Below are positions 17,862 through 26,633 of a DNA stretch of 64,000 bases, piece after piece. The translations under genes and the position numbers were made by a program. The DNA is from Achromobacter sp. UMC71 (GTDB taxonomy: Bacteria; Pseudomonadota; Gammaproteobacteria; Burkholderiales; Burkholderiaceae_B): positions 1 to 64,000 of the forward strand of contig NZ_LZZT01000015.1 in NCBI RefSeq assembly GCF_014170305.1. The letters run 5' to 3'. The notes below the pieces were generated by a model, which worked only from the letters and a program-made list of their open reading frames with translations, was not told where the DNA came from and ran no database searches. Within the stretch, counting starts at the first letter, position 1. Every line of letters begins with the position of its first letter.

Positions 17862-18851
17862 TCAATCAGCCTGGATGTTGGCGGCCTTCGCAACCTTGGC
17901 GTATCGCGCCAGGGCCTGCTCGATCTGGACCTTGAATTCCTGCGGCGTCGTGGGCATCAGCGTACCACCGACGTCCTCGGCCTTCTTGCGGAATTCCGGG
18001 TCCTGCATCGCCGCGCGCACGGCCTGGTTCAGGCGTTGCACCACCGCGGGCGGCGTGCCCGCCGGCGCCACCAGGCCGAACCAGCCGCCAGTGCCCATGT
18101 CGGGGTAGCCCAGCTCGATGTAGGTGGGCACGTCCGGCAGCAGCGGCGAACGTTCCGCGCCCAGCACCGCCAACGGACGCAGCTTGCCGCCCAGCACCTG
18201 CGGCAACGTCGACGACAGGTTGTCGGTGATCGCGTCCACCTGGCCGCCCATCACGTCATTCAAGGCCGGGCCCGCGCCGCGGTACGGCACGTGCAGCAGC
18301 TTGATGCCGGCCAGCATCATGAAATTCTCGATGTTCACGTGACCGAGCGAACCCACGCCCGGCGAGGCAAAGCTGTACTTGTCCGGCGAGCCCTTGGCCA
18401 GCGCCACGAACTCGGCCATGTTCCTGGCCGGGATGTTGGGATTGATCGCGAAGATGCTGGGCACGGCGAGCACGTTGGCCACGGGCTCGAAGTCCTTGAC
18501 CGGGTCGTAGTTCATCTTGCGGTACACGGCGGGATTGGAGCCGTGCGTGCTCATCGTCGCCATGCCGATGGTGTAGCCGTCGGCCACCGACCGCGCCACC
18601 TGCTCCATGCCCAGCGAACCGCCCGCCCCCGCCTTGTTCTCGACCACGATGGTCTGCTTCAGATCGCGGCCGGCGTACTCGGCCACCAGGCGCGCCACGA
18701 TGTCGGTCGACCCGCCCGCAGCGAACGGCACCACCAGCTTGATCGGGCGGGAGGGATAGTCGGCGGCGTGCGCCGTGCCGGCGAAAGACAAGGCGGCGCA
18801 GACGCCGGCAAGCGCGATGCGCGCGGAACAGCCGAAAAAGCGGCGGGACAT
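17862..18851 (-). CDS. Bug/TctC-family periplasmic receptor
   Basis: A 329-residue periplasmic binding protein with a cleavable signal (to about residue 28, AHAADYPSRPIK). It carries the Bug landmarks PSRPIKLVVPFAAGGSTDIV, VENKAGAGGSLG, ASPGVGSLGHV and VPYRGAGPALND. Such receptors are greatly expanded in Alcaligenaceae and bind carboxylates or amino acids, often without TctA/TctB genes nearby; none is seen here. It is transcribed with the amidohydrolase gene and divergent from a LysR gene, forming one uptake module. Confidence 0.95.
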   Translation of the reverse strand: MSRRFFGCSARIALAGVCAALSFAGTAHAADYPSRPIKLVVPFAAGGSTDIVARLVAEYAGRDLKQTIVVENKAGAGGSLGMEQVARSVADGYTIGMATMSTHGSNPAVYRKMNYDPVKDFEPVANVLAVPSIFAINPNIPARNMAEFVALAKGSPDKYSFASPGVGSLGHVNIENFMMLAGIKLLHVPYRGAGPALNDVMGGQVDAITDNLSSTLPQVLGGKLRPLAVLGAERSPLLPDVPTYIELGYPDMGTGGWFGLVAPAGTPPAVVQRLNQAVRAAMQDPEFRKKAEDVGGTLMPTTPQEFKVQIEQALARYAKVAKAANIQAD

Positions 18852-19001
18852 GGAGCGACTCCGAAGAAAGGTGCAGGTCTTGCTGCGAGGCCGCCAGTGT
18901 CCAAACTTTACGATCGCCTTTCAAACGACTATATTGCACGCCTTCATTACCAACGCTCATGCTAGGGCCCGTCCTCACGAGCCCCCAAGGATCGCCGCGC
19001 C

Positions 19002-19925
19002 ATGCGCCTGCACTCGCCGTCCATGTCCGAGCTGCACGCCTTCATGACCGCGGCGCAGCTGGGCAGTTTCACCCTGGCGGCCGACACCCTCTGCGTCACC
19101 CAGGGTGCCGTCAGCCGCGCCATCGCCCGGCTCGAAGCCCATTTCGGCCAGCCGCTGATGCGCCGCAACGCCCATGGCCTCACCCTGACCGACACCGGGC
19201 GCAAGCTCTACGAAGGCGGCCTGGCACCGCTGCAGGCCATCGAAGCCCTCAGCGCCGAACTGCGCGCCGATGACCGCCGCCTGCGGTTGACGCTGGCCAG
19301 CGTGCCGACCCTGGCCAGCGCCTGGCTGGTCCCCCGCTTGCCCGACTTCCACCGGCGCCATCCCGACATCCAACTGGGCTTTGCCGCCTACCGGCGCAAC
19401 GAAGACTTTTCCGGCGCCACGCCGGACGCCAGCATCCTGTCGGGCGTGGCCGGGCAGTGGCCCGGCTGGCATGCCGACTACGTGATCGGCCGCGAAATGG
19501 TCGTGATCTGCAGTCCGGCCCGCCTGGCGGCCCGGCGCGTGGCCGGCCTGTGGGACCGGCCCGTCGGCCTGCTGGGCGAACCCCTGCTGTTTCACTCCAA
19601 CGGCCCCGACAACTGGGCCCAGTGGTTCGACGCCGCCGGCGTGCAGCGCGACGCCATCCAGCTGGCCAGCGGTTTCGAACAGGTCAGCATCCTGGTGCGG
19701 GCCGTCATGGCCGACATGGGTATCGCGGTGTTACAGCGGTGCCTGGTGCAGGACGACCTGCAGGCCGGCCGCGTGGCTTCGCCCTTCCCCGACCTGCGCA
19801 TCGCCATCGCCCGCGGTTACCACCTCTGCGCGCCGCTGCAACGCCGCGACCATTACGCGCTGGCGTGCTTCCGGCAGTGGCTGCTGGATGCCGCCCGGCA
19901 GGACCCCGAATCGGGGACGCCATGA
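19002..19925 (+). CDS. LysR-family regulator (GcvA-like)
   Basis: A 307-residue LTTR with an N-terminal HTH (GSFTLAADTLCVTQGAVSRAI, shown here in part) and a C-terminal effector domain. Architecture and length resemble the GcvA-like subgroup. It is divergent from the Bug gene with 150 bp between, and very likely controls the Bug-amidohydrolase pair. A start at the internal ATG 19023 is possible. Confidence 0.9.
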   Translation: MRLHSPSMSELHAFMTAAQLGSFTLAADTLCVTQGAVSRAIARLEAHFGQPLMRRNAHGLTLTDTGRKLYEGGLAPLQAIEALSAELRADDRRLRLTLASVPTLASAWLVPRLPDFHRRHPDIQLGFAAYRRNEDFSGATPDASILSGVAGQWPGWHADYVIGREMVVICSPARLAARRVAGLWDRPVGLLGEPLLFHSNGPDNWAQWFDAAGVQRDAIQLASGFEQVSILVRAVMADMGIAVLQRCLVQDDLQAGRVASPFPDLRIAIARGYHLCAPLQRRDHYALACFRQWLLDAARQDPESGTP

Positions 19926-19953
19926 AAAACAAACGGGCCCCAAACGGGGCCCG
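19924..19953 (-). terminator. intrinsic terminator for the zinc-ribbon gene
   Basis: On the minus strand, arms of eight bases (CGGGCCCC / GGGGCCCG, 19934-19953) around a 4-nt loop are followed by TTTGTTTTT. It lies 27 bp past the stop of the gene at 19980-20195. Confidence 0.8.
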
Positions 19954-19979
19954 ACTCTTACCTTACCGCCACCGGCCGC

Positions 19980-20195
19980 TCAGGGCGCCAGCTTGAAACC
20001 CAGGTCCACGCCCCACTTGTCCGTCTCGCGCAGCCACTTGGCGCCGCAGCTCAGACAACGGAAGTGGTCTTCACGGCTTTCCTCGCGACCCTTCTGCGTC
20101 GGGTTGGTGAACCCCTGGTGCCCCAGGTGGGAATGCGGCGCAACGCCCGCAAGCCCAGGGTTAATGCGTTGGCAAGCCAAGCACATAACGCTCAT
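19980..20195 (-). CDS. small zinc-ribbon-like hypothetical protein
   Basis: A 71-residue protein with two CXXC pairs, MCLACQRINP at the N-terminus and RCLSCGAKW near residue 47. The spacing suits one zinc ribbon. The family is not recognised beyond that. A strong terminator directly follows, which supports it being a real transcribed gene. Nucleic-acid or protein binding is a guess. Confidence 0.65.
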   Translation of the reverse strand: MSVMCLACQRINPGLAGVAPHSHLGHQGFTNPTQKGREESREDHFRCLSCGAKWLRETDKWGVDLGFKLAP

Positions 20196-20296
20196 TGATG
20201 CATCCCCACTAACATAGTTACCAAATTGTAAGGGATTTCACCAATGTTTTTCTATTAAATCTGTCCCCAGATAGACAAAAATTGTTAACGGCGCAA

Positions 20297-21418
20297 TTAA
20301 ACAACGCCTGGCAAAGCCGCCAGGCAGGTCGCCAGGTGGTAGGGGGAGGTCGACGGCATGTCCCGGCGCACCACCGCGCCGCTGCCATCCAGGCATTCGT
20401 ACCAGCCTCCGGCATGCAGGAAACGGGCGCGGAAATCGCCCAGCGCCTGGCTCAGCGCCGGAGAATCGCCCACCACCGCCAACACGCGCAGGTACTCCGT
20501 CTGCGCCCAGATCCGCCGCGTGTCATCGAGCACGGCGCCGCGCTCGTCCAAGGCGGCGATCACGCCGCCGGCATCCACGCCATGGCCGCGGGCCCAATGA
20601 ACCCCGCGCGGCAACGATTCAGCCAGGTCCAGCCCGTCGAACACCTCGGCCGCGCCGTGCACCAGCGAAAGCCACTCGAATTGATGGCCAGGCTCGATCC
20701 GATTGCCGGCCAGGCCTTGCGGCAATTCCGAAATGCATTGCGTCGGCGCGCTCAGGAACGCCTGCGTCATGCCCTGCCCCAGAGCGCGCAGGCGCTGCGC
20801 GAACAAAGTCGGCTCGGCCACCTGGGCGGCCGCCAGATAGGCCTCGGTCAGGTGCATCATGGGATTCTGCGCGGGTCCGCGCAGCACTTGACCCCAGTCC
20901 GAGGTCAGCGCGGCATGGTAGAGCGAATCGGCCGCCTTGAAACGCGACTCGATGGTCTCGGCCGTCGCCAGCAGCAGCTTGCGCGCATCCGCGTTGCGCG
21001 AGCGGCGAAAGTACGCCGCGCACGCGAACACGATGAACGCATGCGTGTACAAGTCCTGTGTATCGTCCAGCGGCCGCCCTTGCGAATCAATGCTGTAGCG
21101 CCAGCCGCCCTGCGATTCATTGCGGAACAGGCGACGCAACGAGGCGAACAACCGGTCCGCATGCGCGCCCGCCACGGCGCCCGGCGCCTCGGCATACACA
21201 TACAGCTGGCGCGCGCACGCCATGGCGCGATAGCGCTCGGCCGGCAGCGGCTGGCCGGTAGTGGCATCCAGGGATTCAAAGGGCAGACCCAGCGCGTCAT
21301 TGAAGCCCGGCCCGATCCACATGGGCAGGATGACGGAGTCGAAATGCTCGCGAAAAGCGTTGATGTGCTCCGCCAGCGCGGAGTTGGTCTGTGCGGCAGT
21401 CATCTTGGAACGACGCAT
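20297..21418 (-). CDS. AGE-family epimerase/isomerase
   Basis: A 373-residue (alpha/alpha)6-barrel protein of the N-acylglucosamine 2-epimerase / mannose isomerase family. Landmarks are DLYTHAFIVFACAAYF, NPMMHLTEAYLAAAQ, EPGHQFEWLSLV and the final TSPYHLATCLAAL, which carry the conserved His residues. The substrate is probably a mannose/glucose-type or amino sugar; this is not decidable here. The start is uncertain: ATGs at 21418 and 21403 are both reasonable, and one at 21508 would add a basic tail not typical of the family. No obvious operon partner. Confidence 0.85.
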   Translation of the reverse strand: MRRSKMTAAQTNSALAEHINAFREHFDSVILPMWIGPGFNDALGLPFESLDATTGQPLPAERYRAMACARQLYVYAEAPGAVAGAHADRLFASLRRLFRNESQGGWRYSIDSQGRPLDDTQDLYTHAFIVFACAAYFRRSRNADARKLLLATAETIESRFKAADSLYHAALTSDWGQVLRGPAQNPMMHLTEAYLAAAQVAEPTLFAQRLRALGQGMTQAFLSAPTQCISELPQGLAGNRIEPGHQFEWLSLVHGAAEVFDGLDLAESLPRGVHWARGHGVDAGGVIAALDERGAVLDDTRRIWAQTEYLRVLAVVGDSPALSQALGDFRARFLHAGGWYECLDGSGAVVRRDMPSTSPYHLATCLAALPGVV

Positions 21419-21553
21419 GCCCGATAAGGGCCGCTTGTTAGGGAGCAGCGACGATAACCCAAATTTCCGTCGCCATCGCGCAAGCATCATTCGGAGCGTC
21501 ATGCGCACACAGACCGGTACAGCCGTTCAGCTTCCTTCGAGGGCAAACTCGCC

Positions 21554-21766
21554 CTACCGGAAGATGTTTTCCTCGACCCAGTTCTGCGCGAAGATTTCCG
21601 CGCGATCTCGTGCTTCGTCCAACGAAGCGCAGTTGCCCAAGTGGGAAAACGCGGCATCCACCTCGGTGCCGCCCTCAGCCGTTACCGTCAGCAGTACGCC
21701 ATATCCGCCGGTATCCATGGCCGCTGTGGAAACGTCGATCAGTACTTCCTGGTCACGATGCTGCAT
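21554..21766 (-). CDS. conserved hypothetical protein
   Basis: A 70-residue acidic protein (LIDVSTAAMDTGGYGVLL near the start, ending WVEENIFR). A strong Shine-Dalgarno (GGGAGG) precedes the ATG, which supports translation. No motif or membrane segment is seen and no function can be given. Confidence 0.6.
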   Translation of the reverse strand: MQHRDQEVLIDVSTAAMDTGGYGVLLTVTAEGGTEVDAAFSHLGNCASLDEARDRAEIFAQNWVEENIFR

Positions 21767-22086
21767 GTGCTACCTCCCAGTCGGTTACCTAAACGCGTGA
21801 ACCACGCGTGACGTAGCGGGTTGCAGAATTCCCGCGCAATGAATAGACCTGAAAACGTCACGCAAGTTCATCTTACCGGCGCGGGACTGCCCGCGATACG
21901 TCCGGACGCAGCCAAATCAGACAAACCGTCTCAGGAGATTCCCGTAGGCCGCCGAAATAAGGCTGAAACTCGCGCAATACCGCGCCAAAGTTCGCAAGAA
22001 ACGCACTAATTCGCCGCGCCGCGAGCCCGGCGGCGCGTCACAAACATGCAGTGGGGGACGATGCGGCCGGGGATCGGCCGGGCGCC
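21767..22086. other. 320-bp stretch without a supported gene
   Basis: Only a weak plus-strand reading frame (ATG at 21839, 56 codons, no Shine-Dalgarno, no recognisable motif) lies here. GC is lower than around it. No clear promoter or hairpin was seen. Confidence 0.5.
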
Positions 22087-22311
22087 CTAGCGCAAATGCA
22101 GGGCGCCGGGCTCTTCCATGCGCAGGGACAGCTTGCCCTTTTCGGTGATGCGCCAGCCGCCGTCGGGGCCGGGCTCGATGCAGCGCAGGGTCTGTAGCGC
22201 TTCGGCCACATGCGCGGGCACGCTGGTTTGAACGGCGTCGGGTTCCGAATTATCGGCAACGACGCGCAGCCAATGACCCAGTTCGCCTTTCTCGAAACGA
22301 TGCAATGCCAT
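22087..22311 (-). CDS. conserved hypothetical protein
   Basis: A 74-residue protein beginning MALHRFEKGELGHWL and ending EEPGALHLR. It resembles a small winged-helix-like fragment (GGWRITEKGKLSLRM), but I do not recognise a family. GAGAG precedes the start. A longer minus-strand frame over the same bases (22038-22349) is a shadow. Confidence 0.5.
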   Translation of the reverse strand: MALHRFEKGELGHWLRVVADNSEPDAVQTSVPAHVAEALQTLRCIEPGPDGGWRITEKGKLSLRMEEPGALHLR

Positions 22312-22379
22312 GCGTGGTAACTCTCAAATGAATACCGCAACGATAGCATGCCGCCCCACGGCGTCCGGGGCGGCAGTCG

Positions 22380-23291
22380 CTACGACGGCCGCAGCGCCAA
22401 CGGCCGTTTCATGCGCGCGGCCGCGGCGGACGCCGCCACGCTCAGCGCGATCAGCCCCAGGCCCAGCGCCAGGTCCGGCGAAATGCGCTCGTGAAACACC
22501 ACCGACGACACGATCAGCCCGATGACCGGCACGCACAGCATGGCGATCGACGTCGCCACCGGCGGCAGTTTCTGCGTCATGCCCAGCACCACGATGAACG
22601 TCAGCGCGGTCGCCAGCGGCCCGGTATACAAAATCACCGGCCAGGCGTCCGGCACTGCCAGGAAGGCCGGTGCGCCATCGCGCAGCCACGCCAGCGCCAC
22701 GAGCGGCACCGTGGCGATCGCGGTTTGCCACGGAATCATGTCCGCCCCCAGGCGCACGTGACGATTGCCGCGCAACTGGATGATGTTGCAGGCCCAGGCG
22801 AACGACGCGCCCAGCAGCATCACCAGGCCGATCACCGTATGCGCCTGCCACGGGCTGAACGCCGGCGCGACGATCACGCCGATGCCGGCATAGCTCAGCG
22901 CCGTGGCCACCCATTGAGCGGGCGACAGGCGTTCTTTCAGCACCAGCGAAGACAGCGGAATGACCCAGATCGATGTCGCATAGGCGATGACCGACGCGCG
23001 GCCCGGCGCCACGTACTGCAAGGCCCACAGCGCCAGCGCCGTGAAGGCGCCCATCTGCAGCAAGGCCACGCCCGCCACCAGCGGCCATTCCTGGCGCGAC
23101 GGCAGCCGCAGCCGCCCGAGCAGCGCCAGCACCGCCACGCTGATCAGCGCGGCCGACCCGAACCGGCTGGCGGCCAGCCATAGCGGGCTCATGTGTGCCA
23201 GACCCAGCTTCATGACGGGCCAATTGCCGCCCCAGATCATGACCGCGCCCGCCAGGGGCAAGAACTTGCGCAACGTGTTCTGCTGACTCAT
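22380..23291 (-). CDS. DMT-superfamily (EamA) transporter
   Basis: A 303-residue inner-membrane exporter with ten helices in two EamA repeats (first GAVMIWGGNWPVMK, second from about LVMLLGASFAWACN). DMT/EamA proteins often export amino acids or metabolites. The ATG at 23291 (MSQQNTLRK) fits the family start better than one at 23333. An Lrp-type regulator is divergent across 160 bp, a standard pairing for amino-acid exporters. Confidence 0.92.
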   Translation of the reverse strand: MSQQNTLRKFLPLAGAVMIWGGNWPVMKLGLAHMSPLWLAASRFGSAALISVAVLALLGRLRLPSRQEWPLVAGVALLQMGAFTALALWALQYVAPGRASVIAYATSIWVIPLSSLVLKERLSPAQWVATALSYAGIGVIVAPAFSPWQAHTVIGLVMLLGASFAWACNIIQLRGNRHVRLGADMIPWQTAIATVPLVALAWLRDGAPAFLAVPDAWPVILYTGPLATALTFIVVLGMTQKLPPVATSIAMLCVPVIGLIVSSVVFHERISPDLALGLGLIALSVAASAAAARMKRPLALRPS

Positions 23292-23323
23292 TACTGCTCG
23301 ATCTACCGCTTGAATATTCCGCG

Positions 23324-23343
23324 CTTTGGCCAATTGGCCAAAG
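23324..23343. promoter_or_regulatory. 20-bp perfect palindrome between DMT and Lrp genes
   Basis: CTTTGGCCAATTGGCCAAAG is a perfect palindrome in the divergent intergenic region, 33 bp upstream of the exporter start. It is a good operator candidate for the adjacent Lrp-type regulator, which would control the exporter and itself. Confidence 0.55.
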
Positions 23344-23451
23344 AAAGGAACAGTCTATAGGGTAAACTCCAGCATATTCCACCTCAATTCACCGCAATAC
23401 CCTTCATACTCAGCACAAATGAATTGTTTATCCGAACTCAACAGGTGACTT

Positions 23452-23922
23452 ATGCCGGACATCAACCTGGATGCCACCGACATCCGTATTCTCAATGAAC
23501 TGCAGCGCGATGCACGCCTGACCAACGTCGAACTGGCCGCCCGCGTCAATCTGTCGGCCTCGCCCTGCCTGGCGCGCGTGCGGCGGCTGGAAACCGAAGG
23601 CCTGATCGACCGCCGGGTCACGCTGCTGAACGCCCGCAAGCTGGGGCTGAAGGTCAACGTGTTCATCCAGATCTCGCTGGACAAGCAACGCAAGGCCGCG
23701 CTCGACGTCTTCGAACGCGAAATCGCGGTGCTGCCTGAAATCATGGAGTGCTATCTGATGTCGGGCGACGCCGACTACCTGATCCGCGCGCTGGTGCCCG
23801 ACGTCGACGCGCTCGAACGCCTGATCGTCGAACACATCACGCGCATCCCTGGCGTGGCCAGCATCCGCTCCAGCTTCGCGCTCAAGCAGGTGCTCTACAC
23901 CACCGCCGTGCCGCTGGCCTGA
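23452..23922 (+). CDS. Lrp/AsnC-family regulator
   Basis: A 156-residue regulator with an N-terminal HTH ([18 protein letters not shown]) and a C-terminal RAM ligand-binding domain ([20 protein letters not shown]). AGGTGA lies before the ATG. Divergent from the DMT exporter, its likely target. Confidence 0.95.
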   Translation: MPDINLDATDIRILNELQRDARLTNVELAARVNLSASPCLARVRRLETEGLIDRRVTLLNARKLGLKVNVFIQISLDKQRKAALDVFEREIAVLPEIMECYLMSGDADYLIRALVPDVDALERLIVEHITRIPGVASIRSSFALKQVLYTTAVPLA

Positions 23923-24024
23923 CACACGCTTGCGGTATCGCGCCGGCAAGCCCACAATGAAAACGTCCGCCGCCAGGCCGACCTGGCGCCGGCGCCCCCT
24001 CCATCGCTTAGCAAGGAGCACACC

Positions 24025-24258
24025 ATGCCTGAAACCGACTGGTTCCCCGGCAGCACGCTACCCGATCGTCAGGGCTACTTTGAAGTGGCGTTCGACACCG
24101 GCGAAACCGAAATCACGCGCTACGGCATCCTGGGCTGGGAGCCCGCCGAAGACCGCGGCCATATCCTGCGCTGGCGCGGCCTGGATCCGAACATCGAAGC
24201 CGCCGAAATCGAGCGCGAAAGCGCCGTGCGTAACCACGGCGACGACATCCTGCGCTGA
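24025..24258 (+). CDS. conserved hypothetical protein
   Basis: A 77-residue acidic protein (MPETDWFPGSTLPDRQGYF...). A strong AAGGAG sits 6 nt before the ATG, and a strong terminator follows 28 bp after the stop, so it is a real gene. No recognised domain. Confidence 0.65.
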   Translation: MPETDWFPGSTLPDRQGYFEVAFDTGETEITRYGILGWEPAEDRGHILRWRGLDPNIEAAEIERESAVRNHGDDILR

Positions 24259-24279
24259 TCCGCGCTCATGCAATCACCC

Positions 24280-24314
24280 AAAAAAAACGCCGCTTCATGG
24301 AAGCGGCGTTTTGC
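24280..24314. terminator. bidirectional intrinsic terminator
   Basis: Arms AACGCCGCTTC (24286-24296) and GAAGCGGCGTT (24300-24310) form an 11-bp stem, with A8 on the left and TTTTGCTT on the right. It can stop both the plus-strand small gene and the convergent SYLF lipoprotein gene. Confidence 0.88.
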
Positions 24315-24345
24315 TTGGGGATGGGCATCCCAGGGGCACCACCCC

Positions 24346-24939
24346 TTACATATCGATCTTCGAGATCTTGGTGCCGGCCAGCGACACGCCCGCCATCAGG
24401 CCGCCGTTGTTCAGCACGAAGCCAACGATCGGTTGCTGGGCCGTGTTGGTGTCGATGCGGCCGTTGGCGCCGATATCGACCACCGCGACCGTGGCATCCG
24501 CGCCCACCGTCCAGCCATTGCTATTGCGGAACTTGTTCAGGGCCTCATCCGTCATGAACAGCACGAACATGGCCTTGGACTGCGCGCCGGCCTGGAAACC
24601 GATCGAGCCGGCCGTGGTGCTGTAGTAGCCGGCATTGGCGCCGCCGACCCGCAGCACACCCTTGCCGTGTTCGGCGCCGATGAAGAAGCTGCCGCTCAAC
24701 ACATCCGGAAAGATCAGCACGCCCTTGGCGCGCGCGACCAGTTCCTTGGACTGCGGCGAGGCTTCGTACAGCTTGCCCAGTGACGCATTCGCCGCGCTGT
24801 TGAGCGATTGCCGCTGTTCGGTCGCCGTGGCGGCGGCCTTGGGCGACGTGGTGGTGCAACCGGCAAACAGCAGCCCGGCTACGCCGATCGTCGCGGCGGC
24901 CATGCCTACGCGGCGCAAGCGAGGAAAAGTGTCGAACAT
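24346..24939 (-). CDS. SYLF (YSC84) domain lipoprotein
   Basis: A 197-residue secreted protein. The signal peptide ends in the lipobox LLFAGC (Cys near residue 28). The SYLF domain follows, with AKGVLIFPDV, GKGVLRVGG, YYSTTAGSIGFQAGAQSKA and VLNNGGLMAGVSLAG. The domain binds phosphoinositides in eukaryotes; in bacteria these are envelope proteins of unclear role. The ATG at 24939 has AAGGAGAG before it; an upstream start at 25056 is rejected because it would bury the signal peptide. Confidence 0.9.
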   Translation of the reverse strand: MFDTFPRLRRVGMAAATIGVAGLLFAGCTTTSPKAAATATEQRQSLNSAANASLGKLYEASPQSKELVARAKGVLIFPDVLSGSFFIGAEHGKGVLRVGGANAGYYSTTAGSIGFQAGAQSKAMFVLFMTDEALNKFRNSNGWTVGADATVAVVDIGANGRIDTNTAQQPIVGFVLNNGGLMAGVSLAGTKISKIDM

Positions 24940-25192
24940 GGAACTCTCCTTGTTGTTGTCATCCGTTATCCACTGTACCGGCCCTATCCGCCGGCGCAAG
25001 GCACATGATGTGATAAACGAAACAAAACCTACATCGCTCCTGCTGCGCTGAAACACAAAACAGGCCTGGGCGGCGTGTCGGGGCGTGAATGAATGAAACC
25101 GAGCGCCGCAACATTTGGTAGGCCACTCCGCTTATCGATACCGTCCTGCAAGCGGATCGACATCCGGCCACAAACCGCCGCAAACGCGCGCT

Positions 25193-25447
25193 TCAGAGAA
25201 TTCCGTAGCGCGGCTCGCCGGTAGCCGGATCCACGGACAGAATACCCGACAACACCAATTCAGCGTGCTGCCTGGCCACACGCTCATCGGCGAAGGTCAC
25301 GAAACGCGGCAACGACCAGCGCTGCCGGAAGTCCGCATCACCCGTCCGCGACACGGCGATCTCGATCGCCAGGACACCCGCATCCAGGCTGACCACTTCG
25401 CACTTCACCTCGAATCCGTCGATGTGACGCTGCGGCCACAAGTCCAT
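25193..25447 (-). CDS. conserved hypothetical protein
   Basis: An 84-residue soluble protein starting MDLWPQRHIDGFEV and ending ATGEPRYGIL. CAGGAG lies upstream of the ATG at 25447. No family is recognised. Confidence 0.55.
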   Translation of the reverse strand: MDLWPQRHIDGFEVKCEVVSLDAGVLAIEIAVSRTGDADFRQRWSLPRFVTFADERVARQHAELVLSGILSVDPATGEPRYGIL

Positions 25448-25605
25448 TTCCCGCGCTCCTGAAATCTGCTCGTCCGGCCGCAATATGCCAAAAAAAAATG
25501 GCCTTGGAAAGCCATGTTTTTGAGCAGTCATCCCGCACTAGACCAGCTAGTGCCGGCGCATCTGGACAAGCCCGGAAAGCACTGAAAATCAGGCCTTTTT
25601 TCGCG

Positions 25606-26502
25606 TCAACGCGCGGGCGGATGGATCCACTGCGAATCCCACAGGGCCTCGCCGCGTTCAAGCGTATCGGCCAGTTCCTTCTTGCGCCGCAAGGCCACCG
25701 CCGCCAGCAAGGCATTCGATACCGACATCGCCGCCGTATAGGAATCGAAAGGCGACGCGCTGGAGGTCCGGGCAAGCAGCACGTGGTGTGCCAGCGCAGC
25801 CACCGGCGCGCTGGCCGAATCGGTGATCAGCACCACCTTGCCGCCGCGCTCGCGGAACACTTTCACCGCATTGGCCACGGCCGCCGAATAGCGCCGGAAC
25901 GTGAACACCAACAATACATCGTGCTCGTCCAGCCACAACAGCTGGTCTTCCAGGAACAGCGGCCCCGCCGTGGTCATGGCCTTGACCCCCGGCAGGCACA
26001 GATTCAGGTACAGCGCCACATGCCCGGCCAGCGGCGCCGCCTGGCGCAGCCCCAGCACATGCACGCGGGCCTTGCGCTGCGTCAGCAGGCGCACCGCCGC
26101 CTCGAACGCGGCCACGTCGATCGACGCAAACGTGGCCTCCAGATTGTGCTGGTCGTGCAGCAATGCATTCTGCAGACACGCCTGGGCCGACGGATTGTCG
26201 ACGCTGACCGCGTCGGCGCGTTCGCCCGGCGAAGCCAGCAACGCCGTGACCTCCACGCGCGCCTGCATCTGCGCCTGCGCATAGCTGTCGTAGCCCAGCT
26301 TGGCCAGCAATCGCACCACCGTGGACGCGCTGGTGCCGACCTTGCGCGCCAGCGCCGTCGCCGATTCCAGCAAGCCCTGGGGATAGCGCGACTGCATGTC
26401 CTCGACTACCAGGCGTTCGGTCTTGGTCAGCTTCTTGTCGTAGGCGGCGATGCGTTGGTGCAGGTTCACGATGCGAGCGGATTCCATGAGACGGAGCCAC
26501 AT
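25606..26502 (-). CDS. RpiR/MurR-family regulator with SIS domain
   Basis: About 298 residues. The N-terminal RpiR-type HTH includes ATALARKVGTSASTVVRL, and the C-terminal SIS domain is marked by ARVHVLGLRQAAPLAGH and LLVFTFRRYSAAVANAV. SIS domains usually sense phosphosugars, but RpiR regulators beside Bug receptors probably sense other ligands. The start is uncertain (26502, 26487, or further up). It is divergent from the Bug-deacylase pair, and the TTGCAG/CTGCAA sites between them are its likely operator. Confidence 0.9.
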   Translation of the reverse strand: MWLRLMESARIVNLHQRIAAYDKKLTKTERLVVEDMQSRYPQGLLESATALARKVGTSASTVVRLLAKLGYDSYAQAQMQARVEVTALLASPGERADAVSVDNPSAQACLQNALLHDQHNLEATFASIDVAAFEAAVRLLTQRKARVHVLGLRQAAPLAGHVALYLNLCLPGVKAMTTAGPLFLEDQLLWLDEHDVLLVFTFRRYSAAVANAVKVFRERGGKVVLITDSASAPVAALAHHVLLARTSSASPFDSYTAAMSVSNALLAAVALRRKKELADTLERGEALWDSQWIHPPAR

Positions 26503-26550
26503 CCCCGCCGCGTCGCGGCTAGGTGATAACCCCAAATTCAACAACGTTCG

Positions 26551-26587
26551 TTGCAGACTATATTTCATCCTGCAATTTTCATTGCAG
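26551..26587. promoter_or_regulatory. TTGCAG/CTGCAA repeat operator
   Basis: Three copies of one hexamer occur in 37 bp: TTGCAG at 26551, CTGCAA at 26570 and TTGCAG at 26582. The last two form a perfect dyad around TTTTCA. The cluster lies between the RpiR gene and the Bug gene, 47 bp before the latter's start. It overlaps AT-rich, promoter-like sequence. Confidence 0.55.
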
Positions 26588-26633
26588 AATAGACCGAACC
26601 ACCCATCACGACAAGCCACCACAAGAGAGCGTC

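Noticed and set aside
21839-22009. A 56-codon plus-strand frame in a gene-poor stretch
   Set aside because: No ribosome-binding site, no recognisable motif, composition like non-coding sequence.
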